Assembly (NCBI GenBank): GCA_017475875.1
Contig: JAFVET010000190.1
Coordinates: forward strand, 1 to 5,158
Length of the DNA stretch: 5,158 nt
From: Candidatus Methanomethylophilaceae archaeon
Lineage (GTDB): Archaea; Thermoplasmatota; Thermoplasmata; Methanomassiliicoccales; Methanomethylophilaceae
Direction of reading: 5' to 3'
In this document: positions 1 through 5,158 of the stretch, piece after piece
Layout of the letters: every line of letters begins with the position of its first letter
Position numbering within the stretch: the first letter of the stretch is position 1
Notes under the pieces: model-generated
Database searches by the model: none
Seen by the model: only the letters and a program-made list of their open reading frames with translations
Told to the model about the DNA's origin: nothing
Program-made: the position numbers and the translations under genes

Positions 1-41
1 AACCGGCCGATTTCTGCGAAACTTAGGCTGATTCTTTGCAG

Positions 42-63
42 TTTATAGATAGTTTTTTATAGA
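42..63 (+). promoter_or_regulatory. Probable htpG promoter with two TATA-like boxes
   Basis: The AT-rich leader holds the octamer TTTATAGA twice, at 42-49 and 56-63, 14 bp apart. Both resemble archaeal TATA boxes. With the usual distance of about 25 nt to the transcription start, the upstream copy would start RNA near 71 and the downstream copy near 85, leaving leaders of roughly 30 or 15 nt before the htpG ATG. The rest of the GC-rich window has few such stretches. Which copy is used cannot be told from sequence. Confidence 0.5.
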
Positions 64-99
64 AAAACAAACACTCAACTGCAAAAAGAGGCGCTACAG

Positions 100-2004
100 A
101 TGGCGAAGAAACAATTCAAAGCAGAATCTAAACAGCTCCTTGACATAATGATCAATTCGATTTACACGCATCGCGAGATCTTCCTGAGGGAGATCATCTC
201 GAACGCGTCGGATGCCATCGACAAACTCCACTACAAGGCGATGACCGAGTCCGACGTCCCCGTGGCGCGCGAGGACCTCCGCATAACCGTGTCCCTCGAC
301 CCCGAGGCGAGGACCGTCACCGTCTCGGACAACGGTATCGGGATGAACAAGGACGACATGGACGCCAACCTCGGTGTCATCGCCCACAGCGGTTCCCTCG
401 ACTTCAAGAAGAGCATGGAGGAGCACCCGGACGTCGACATCATCGGACAGTTCGGCGTCGGTTTCTATTCGGCGTTCCTGGTAGCGGACAAGGTCACGGT
501 GGTCTCCAAGAAATACGGCGAGGACGTGGCCTACAAATGGGAGAGCGAAGGCGTGGACGGCTACACCATCAAGGAGACCGAGAAGGACTCCTGGGGTACC
601 GACGTGATAATGCACATCAAACCCGACGACGAGATGGACGACTACGACCAGTACACCGACAGCTACACCATCCAGGACCTGATCAAGAAGTACTCCGACT
701 ACGTCAGGTGGCCGATCCACATGATGCTCGAGAAGGGCGCCATGGAGGAGACGGGGGAGACCGACGAGGAAGGCAAACCCAAGAAGGAGTGGAAGACCCA
801 CCTCGAGGACACCGTCATCAACAGCATGGTCCCCATCTGGCAGCGCCCGAAGGAGGAGGTCACCGACGAGGACTGCAACAAGTTCTACCGCGAGAAGTTC
901 CACGACTACGAGGAGCCCCTCACCGTCCTCAGGGTCAACGCGGAAGGCAGCGTCACGTACCGCGCCATGATCTTCATCCCCAAGGTCGCACCCTACAACT
1001 TCTACAGCAGGGACTTCGAGCCCGGCCTGCAGCTGTACTCCAACGGCGTCCTCATCATGGACAAGTGCAAGGACATCCTGCCGGAGTGCTTCAGGTTCGC
1101 CAGAGGTGTGGTGGACTCGCCCGACATCCCCCTGAACATCTCGAGGGAGATGCTGCAGCACGACAGGCAGCTGACCACCATCAAGAACAACCTCGAGAAG
1201 AAGATCAAGAACGAGCTTGCCAAGATCCTCGAGGAGGACCGTGAGAAGTACCTCGGATTCTACAAGAACTTCGGCCCGCAGCTGAAGTACGGAGTGGTCG
1301 ACGGCTACGGCGCAAAGGCCGACCTGCTCAAGGACCTGCTCCTGTTCCACTCGTACGACAAGGACTCCCTGGTCACGCTCAAGGAGTACCGCGACGCCAT
1401 GCCGGAAGGCCAGGAGAAGATCTACTACGCCTCGGCCGAGAGCATCACCCGCGCCAAACAGCTCCCGCAGACCGAACAGGTCCGCGACAAGGGATACGAC
1501 ATCCTGTGCTTCACCGAGGAGGTGGACGAGTTCCTGGTCAGGACCATGAGGAACTACGACGGGAAGGAGTTCTGCGACGTGTCCAGCGCCGACCTCGACC
1601 TAGAGTCAGAAGAAGAGAAGAAAGAGGCCGACGAGAAGGAGGAGTCCGAGAAGGAGATCCTCGACTTCGTGAAGGAGTCCCTGGGCGACAAGGTGTCGGC
1701 CGTCAAGCTCTCGAGGAAGCTGAAGACGCACGCCGTCTGCCTCACCACCGAGGGTGACGTCTCCCTGGAGATGGAGAAATACTTCGCCAGCCTCCCTGGA
1801 GACGAACAGAACGTCAAGGCCAGGAGGGTCCTCGAGATCAACGCCTCCCATCCGGCGTTCGAAGCCCTCAAGAAGGCGTACGCCGAGGATAAGGAACGCG
1901 CCAAGGACCTGTGCGACATCATGTACGCCCAGGCCCTGCTGATCGCCGGGATGCCGATGGACGACGTCGTGGCCTACAGCGAGAGGGTCTTCAAACTGTT
2001 CTGA
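100..2004 (+). CDS. htpG: HtpG, bacterial-type Hsp90 molecular chaperone
   Basis: This is a cytosolic, ATP-driven homodimeric chaperone that remodels late folding intermediates. At 634 residues it is full length (E. coli HtpG is 624). The N-terminal GHKL ATPase domain (about 1-215) has the catalytic glutamate E31 in LREIISNASDA with N35, the nucleotide-binding DNGIGM at 77-82, and the lid glycines of IGQFGVGF at 115-122. The middle domain (about 230-495) carries NISRE at 346-350, whose arginine contacts the ATP gamma-phosphate. A highly acidic and lysine-rich stretch (501-519) precedes the dimerisation domain, which contains LEINASHP at 578-585. There is no eukaryotic MEEVD tail. The start is the ATG at 100, with a GAGG Shine-Dalgarno at 88-91. 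The gene stands alone between its own promoter and a hairpin. Hsp90 is uncommon in archaea and the protein reads most like clostridial HtpG, so bacterial origin is likely. Codon use matches the neighbours, implying an old transfer. Family assignment is near certain. Confidence 0.97.
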   Translation: MAKKQFKAESKQLLDIMINSIYTHREIFLREIISNASDAIDKLHYKAMTESDVPVAREDLRITVSLDPEARTVTVSDNGIGMNKDDMDANLGVIAHSGSLDFKKSMEEHPDVDIIGQFGVGFYSAFLVADKVTVVSKKYGEDVAYKWESEGVDGYTIKETEKDSWGTDVIMHIKPDDEMDDYDQYTDSYTIQDLIKKYSDYVRWPIHMMLEKGAMEETGETDEEGKPKKEWKTHLEDTVINSMVPIWQRPKEEVTDEDCNKFYREKFHDYEEPLTVLRVNAEGSVTYRAMIFIPKVAPYNFYSRDFEPGLQLYSNGVLIMDKCKDILPECFRFARGVVDSPDIPLNISREMLQHDRQLTTIKNNLEKKIKNELAKILEEDREKYLGFYKNFGPQLKYGVVDGYGAKADLLKDLLLFHSYDKDSLVTLKEYRDAMPEGQEKIYYASAESITRAKQLPQTEQVRDKGYDILCFTEEVDEFLVRTMRNYDGKEFCDVSSADLDLESEEEKKEADEKEESEKEILDFVKESLGDKVSAVKLSRKLKTHAVCLTTEGDVSLEMEKYFASLPGDEQNVKARRVLEINASHPAFEALKKAYAEDKERAKDLCDIMYAQALLIAGMPMDDVVAYSERVFKLF

Positions 2005-2009
2005 TGGAC

Positions 2010-2062
2010 GTGGGGGCCGGGCCCCCACATTCTACCAGATTAAAAGTAGTTACAATCTTTTT
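2010..2062 (+). terminator. Hairpin plus T-run after htpG
   Basis: A perfect 8-bp GC-rich stem lies 5 nt after the htpG stop: GTGGGGGC at 2010-2017 and GCCCCCAC at 2021-2028, with a 3-nt loop. No T-run follows directly; the first run of five Ts is at 2058-2062, about 30 nt on. Archaeal RNA polymerase can terminate on oligo-T alone, so the hairpin may instead protect the mRNA 3' end. The T-run also overlaps the proposed rib promoter. Confidence 0.55.
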
Positions 2063-2087
2063 ATTTCAAATAAAGCGTTGACGCGCT
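2058..2087 (+). promoter_or_regulatory. Probable rib operon promoter with a dyad operator candidate
   Basis: A TATA-like TTTTTATT occupies 2058-2065, placing a transcription start near 2088 and giving a leader of about 14 nt before the ribB ATG at 2102. Overlapping it is a perfect dyad, TTTATTT-C-AAATAAA (2060-2074), immediately followed by a smaller one, GCGT-TG-ACGC (2075-2084). Symmetric DNA on top of a core promoter is where a repressor would compete with TBP/TFB. In several archaea rib genes are controlled by the RbkR riboflavin-kinase regulator; assigning this site to it is a guess. The leader is far too short for an FMN riboswitch. Confidence 0.4.
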
Positions 2088-2101
2088 CATACGGCGATAG
2101 A

Positions 2102-2812
2102 ATGGATTTCGATAAGGCTTTGAAGGATATCCGCGAGGGCAAACCCATCCTCGTCTACGACTTCGACGACAGGGAGAGGGAGTCCGACATGACGGTGGCG
2201 TCGCAGTTCGTCACCCAGGACATCCTGAGGATGATGAGGAACGACGCGGGAGGCCTGGTGTGCACCACGACCCCCAGCAGACTGGCGAAGGAGCTCGGGC
2301 TACCGTTCATGTCCGACGTGTTCTGGGACGATTCGGAGAAGTATCCGCTGCTCAAGGCCATGGCGCCCACGGACATCCCGTACGACCGCACCAAGTCGTC
2401 GTTCGGAATCACGATCAACCACCGCGACACGTACACCGGGATCACGGACCACGACCGCGCGCTCACGATAAGGGAATACGCGAAGACGATCTTCGCCGAC
2501 GAACCCGTGGAGAAGATCAAGGAGAACCTCGGGAAGAACTTCCGCGCCCCCGGCCACGTCCATCTGCTCAACACCTCCGAGCACATCCTGAAGGACCGCC
2601 ACGGCCACACCGAGCTGTGCACCGCGCTGATGTACATGGCGGGAGTCTCACCGTCGGCCACCATCTGCGAAATGATGGGCGACGACGGCGGTTCCAGGAC
2701 CAAGGATTCCGTCAGGAAGTACGCCGAGGCCAACGGCCTCACGATGATCGAGGGGAAAGAGGTCATCGAAAAGTGGAACGAGTTCCTCGAGAAGACGGGA
2801 AAGGACCTGTGA
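2102..2812 (+). CDS. ribB: 3,4-dihydroxy-2-butanone 4-phosphate synthase
   Basis: This enzyme converts ribulose 5-phosphate to 3,4-dihydroxy-2-butanone 4-phosphate plus formate using Mg2+, supplying the four-carbon unit of the riboflavin xylene ring. It is a stand-alone protein of 236 residues, near the usual length for monofunctional archaeal forms, with no fused GTP cyclohydrolase II domain. The acidic substrate and metal loop is DDRERESD (22-29). Further family motifs are TGITDHDRALT (112-122), FRAPGHVHLL (147-156) and RHGHTELCTALMYMAG (166-181), followed by CEMM (189-192), whose glutamate matches the conserved CE of the family. The ATG at 2102 is chosen over a TTG at 2078 because the family begins close to this point and the TTG lies inside the proposed promoter. 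It heads a four-gene operon; ribL follows after 4 nt. The family call is firm; the start is likely but rests on homology. Confidence 0.95.
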   Translation: MDFDKALKDIREGKPILVYDFDDRERESDMTVASQFVTQDILRMMRNDAGGLVCTTTPSRLAKELGLPFMSDVFWDDSEKYPLLKAMAPTDIPYDRTKSSFGITINHRDTYTGITDHDRALTIREYAKTIFADEPVEKIKENLGKNFRAPGHVHLLNTSEHILKDRHGHTELCTALMYMAGVSPSATICEMMGDDGGSRTKDSVRKYAEANGLTMIEGKEVIEKWNEFLEKTGKDL

Positions 2813-2816
2813 TCGG

Positions 2817-3711
<895 letters not shown>

Positions 3712-3715
3712 TTGC

Positions 3716-4126
3716 ATGAAAGCATACAAGATCGGAATGGTCGTGGCCGAGTTCAACTACGAGGTCACCTCGCTGATGATGGAACGCGCCAAGGCTGAAG
3801 CCGACTTCCTCGGGGTCGAGATTACCAAGATAATCAAGGTGCCCGGAGTGTTCGAGATCCCGATGGCCGTCAAGAACCTCCTCAAGAAGGGAGACGTGGA
3901 CGCGGTCGTCACGCTGGGAGCCGTCATCACCGGGGAGACGAAACACGACGAGGTCGTGGTCGCTCAGGCTTCAAGGAAGATCATGGACCTCGGACTCGAG
4001 TTCGACAAGCCCGTCGGGTTCGGCATAACCGGTCCCGGGATGAGCGAGCTCCAGGCCATGGACCGCATCGAGAAGGGAAGAGAGGTCGTGGACGCGGTCG
4101 TCAAGATGCTCCAGCGCCTCGAATGA
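3716..4126 (+). CDS. ribH: 6,7-dimethyl-8-ribityllumazine synthase
   Basis: Lumazine synthase condenses the RibB product with 5-amino-6-ribitylaminouracil to make the RibC substrate. At 136 residues it is slightly shorter than many bacterial forms, as archaeal ones often are. It has the substrate-binding EFNYEVT near the N-terminus (12-18), VPGVFEIPMA (42-51), GAVITGETKHDEVV (68-81) with the catalytic-position histidine H77, and the C-terminal GFGITGPGMSELQAMDR segment (101-117). The family assembles as pentamers or 60-mer capsids; which applies here cannot be read from sequence. It shares the PGV-x(2)-[IL]-P-x-A pattern with the RibC encoded just upstream, reflecting their common origin. It is the last gene of the operon and is followed within 4 nt by a hairpin. 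The start has a good Shine-Dalgarno. Confidence 0.96.
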   Translation: MKAYKIGMVVAEFNYEVTSLMMERAKAEADFLGVEITKIIKVPGVFEIPMAVKNLLKKGDVDAVVTLGAVITGETKHDEVVVAQASRKIMDLGLEFDKPVGFGITGPGMSELQAMDRIEKGREVVDAVVKMLQRLE

Positions 4127-4129
4127 GAC

Positions 4130-4167
4130 GACCGGGGGACGGCCCCCGGTCTTCTTCCAACCTTTTT
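4130..4167 (+). terminator. Hairpin plus T-run closing the rib operon
   Basis: A perfect 9-bp GC-rich stem, GACCGGGGG at 4130-4138 and CCCCCGGTC at 4143-4151 with a 4-nt loop, begins 3 nt after the ribH stop. Five Ts follow at 4163-4167, 11 nt past the stem. The hairpin also lies 17 nt beyond the stop of the convergent nuclease gene, so it could shape both 3' ends, although no T-run follows it on the - strand. Confidence 0.65.
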
Positions 4168-4168
4168 C

Positions 4169-4945
4169 TCACTTCTTGCGCTTGTAGGCGCGCAGATACT
4201 TCAGGACGTCCTGGTCGACGGGGTCGTCCGTCCATTCCGGGGTGTAGCCTCCCCTTATGAACTCGGCGTACCATTCCTCGCACTGTTTCATGTAGGGACC
4301 CATCTCGAGCTTGTCCTTCGCGATTATGCGGGTGTTCTCAGGGGCAGGTTTCCAGAACATGGTACGGGAGTAGTCCTCCTCCTTGAGGAACCCGACCACG
4401 AAGACGATCCTGTCAAGATTCGACAACTCGGCGTAGAGGGAGGCCTGCAACATGTAGGAATCGGGGACTACTGTGCAACCGCCGTCCTCGTCCAGCCACT
4501 TCTCGTAGTCGTGGGAGGTCTTTATCTCCAATATGGCGGAACGGCGACCATCCTTCTGCACGTATCCGTCCACCATGCCGCCGAAGGTCTTGTTGTTGTG
4601 GAAGTGGTCGTATCCGCACAGTTCCTTCGGAACGGGCTCCTCCACCGCCAATGTCGAGGCGTCTTCGACGCCCATCGCCTCGCACAGGAGCGAGGTGTCC
4701 TTGGCCACGTACGATCTGAGCACGGGTTCCAACGCGTTTCCCGCGTCGATGTACTTGTTCGGTTTGTCCCCCGGATAGAGTCCCGCTAGCTCGCAGGCGA
4801 CCTTGAACGGGGACGAGAACTCGCTCATCCCGAGGATGGGACCGACCCTGGTCCCGGTTATCTTCTTCAGACGGTACGTGTCGAAGATGACGGTCCTCTC
4901 CTCGTCGTCTATGTCCACGATACCCGCCCTGCCGTCGAATGCCAT
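4169..4945 (-). CDS. YqaJ/lambda-exonuclease-type PD-(D/E)XK nuclease
   Basis: This is a predicted metal-dependent DNA nuclease of 258 residues in the YqaJ viral recombinase/lambda exonuclease group. The N-terminal segment ITGTRVGPILGMSEFSSPF (29-47) is the typical YqaJ opening. Candidate active-site residues appear in order: E73 (NALEPV), D126 (GGMVDGY), then E140-I-K142 (AILEIKTS). The QxxxY motif is Q167 to Y171 (LQASLY). Family members are 5'-3' exonucleases that make single-stranded tails for a RecT/Bet-type annealing protein, usually in phages; no such partner is visible here. Five scattered cysteines (51, 88, 110, 157, 222) do not form the C-terminal cluster of Cas4, so an Fe-S Cas4 is unlikely. 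The only in-frame start before an upstream stop is the ATG at 4945. It has no Shine-Dalgarno, and a TATA-like box about 23 nt upstream suggests a leaderless mRNA. The fold call is good; the cellular role is unknown. Confidence 0.85.
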   Translation of the reverse strand: MAFDGRAGIVDIDDEERTVIFDTYRLKKITGTRVGPILGMSEFSSPFKVACELAGLYPGDKPNKYIDAGNALEPVLRSYVAKDTSLLCEAMGVEDASTLAVEEPVPKELCGYDHFHNNKTFGGMVDGYVQKDGRRSAILEIKTSHDYEKWLDEDGGCTVVPDSYMLQASLYAELSNLDRIVFVVGFLKEEDYSRTMFWKPAPENTRIIAKDKLEMGPYMKQCEEWYAEFIRGGYTPEWTDDPVDQDVLKYLRAYKRKK

Positions 4946-4962
4946 GTCCCTGAGATGGCGAA

Positions 4963-4972
4963 CGGATATACA
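4963..4972 (-). promoter_or_regulatory. TATA-like box of the nuclease gene
   Basis: On the - strand TGTATATCCG occupies 4972-4963. Its TATAT core is centred about 23 nt before the ATG at 4945, and a purine-rich BRE-like stretch (GGAGGGATTG) lies just upstream. No Shine-Dalgarno stands near the ATG. Together these suggest transcription starting at or next to the start codon. An alternative is the symmetric TATATAT at 5021, which would give a leader of about 50 nt. Confidence 0.5.
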
Positions 4973-5020
4973 ATCCCTCCCTCACGGGACCTCCTTGGAA
5001 CGGAGACCAGGCAATCATGC

Positions 5021-5028
5021 TATATATC
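5021..5028 (+). promoter_or_regulatory. TATA box of the partial hydrolase gene
   Basis: TATATATC is centred about 25 nt before the ATG at 5049, the spacing expected between an archaeal TATA box and its transcription start. No Shine-Dalgarno precedes that ATG, so the transcript is probably leaderless. The rest of the divergent region (4946-5048) shows no other clear element. Confidence 0.6.
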
Positions 5029-5048
5029 GAGATTCTGCTCCGAACCGC

Positions 5049-5158
5049 ATGGAAAGGACGGATCTGCAGACTGCCTCGAGTCTAAACGGGGAGACGATAA
5101 CCTACTCGTGCTGGAGCGACGGCACCGAACCGAAGGCCACCCTGCAGATCGTCCACGG
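5049..5158 (+). CDS. Alpha/beta hydrolase, N-terminal fragment (lysophospholipase-like)
   Basis: Only the first 36 codons are inside the window; the frame stays open to the edge. The protein opens with MERTDLQTASSLNGETITYS, continues with CWSDGTEPKA, and ends at TLQIVHG, with the final glycine codon cut after two bases. This matches the start of monoacylglycerol lipase-like alpha/beta hydrolases (Hydrolase_4/serine aminopeptidase group): a short strand pair, a W with an acidic or proline-rich turn, then a hydrophobic strand ending in HG, the oxyanion-hole dipeptide. The nucleophile serine and the remaining triad lie outside the window, so activity and substrate cannot be judged. There is no signal peptide, so it is probably cytosolic. 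The start is supported by a TATA box 25 nt upstream, implying a leaderless mRNA. It is divergent from the nuclease gene. Confidence 0.7.
   Translation, partial: MERTDLQTASSLNGETITYSCWSDGTEPKATLQIVH

Noticed and set aside
537..1244. 235-codon + strand frame inside htpG
   Set aside because: It is a +1 shadow of htpG with arginine, histidine and glycine-rich nonsense composition and no start context.
94..1350. 418-codon open frame on the - strand across htpG
   Set aside because: It is antisense to a certain htpG. Its valine/leucine-rich, low-complexity translation is what strong G/C-ending codon bias produces on the opposite strand, and no family motif is visible.
2078..2101. TTG at 2078 as the ribB start
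   Set aside because: It would add eight residues not typical of the family and lies within the dyad and promoter region; the ATG at 2102 fits homologues.
2005..2101. FMN (RFN) riboswitch before ribB
   Set aside because: The predicted leader is about 14 nt, the region has no multi-stem conserved core, and the only hairpin belongs to the htpG 3' end.
2155..2766. 203-codon - strand frame across ribB
   Set aside because: It is serine-rich antisense shadow; ribB on the other strand is supported by all its catalytic motifs.
4169..4945. Cas4 nuclease, hinting at a CRISPR locus
   Set aside because: It lacks the C-terminal cysteine cluster of Cas4, its N-terminus is YqaJ-like, and no repeats or other cas genes are in the window.
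4413..5018. 201-codon - strand frame overlapping the nuclease
   Set aside because: It is an out-of-frame copy of the nuclease region. The 258-residue frame has the conserved YqaJ motifs and this one has none.

Overview
The window reads as chromosomal DNA of a methanogen-like euryarchaeon. The main evidence is the riboflavin block, which uses archaeal enzyme types: a RibL-type FAD synthetase with an HxGH motif, and a short riboflavin synthase that is homologous to lumazine synthase rather than to the bacterial two-domain enzyme. TATA-like boxes close to start codons, and two probably leaderless genes, fit this. G/C-ending codons predominate in every gene and intergenic stretches are AT-richer. 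The combination of these genes with a clostridial-looking HtpG suggests a gut-type Methanomassiliicoccales/Thermoplasmata member, but that placement is an inference and was not tested.

Layout. Bases 1-99 hold an AT-rich promoter with two copies of a TATA-like octamer, followed by htpG (100-2004, +), a bacterial-type Hsp90. A GC-rich hairpin and a T-run follow it. A short promoter region (about 2058-2101) carries a perfect 15-bp dyad (2060-2074) and leads into four tightly packed + strand genes: ribB (2102-2812), ribL (2817-3263), ribC (3241-3711) and ribH (3716-4126). Gaps are 4 nt, a 23-nt overlap, and 4 nt, so this looks like one transcription unit. A second GC-rich hairpin and T-run close it. 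Convergent to it on the - strand is a stand-alone YqaJ/lambda-exonuclease-type PD-(D/E)XK nuclease (4169-4945). A 103-bp divergent intergenic region then separates it from the first 36 codons of an alpha/beta hydrolase (5049 to the window end, +), which is cut by the window edge.

How the genes work together. RibB makes the four-carbon unit from ribulose 5-phosphate. RibH joins it to the pyrimidine to give 6,7-dimethyl-8-ribityllumazine. RibC dismutates two lumazines to riboflavin. RibL adenylates FMN to FAD. The early GTP-derived branch and the riboflavin kinase are not in the window. HtpG, the nuclease and the hydrolase have no evident functional link to flavin synthesis.

No RNA genes, CRISPR arrays, insertion sequences or clear phage modules were seen. 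The most interesting points are the bacterial-type Hsp90 in an archaeal context, the dyad at the rib promoter (a candidate operator), and the orphan recombination-type nuclease. Nothing here looks like a wholly new system.
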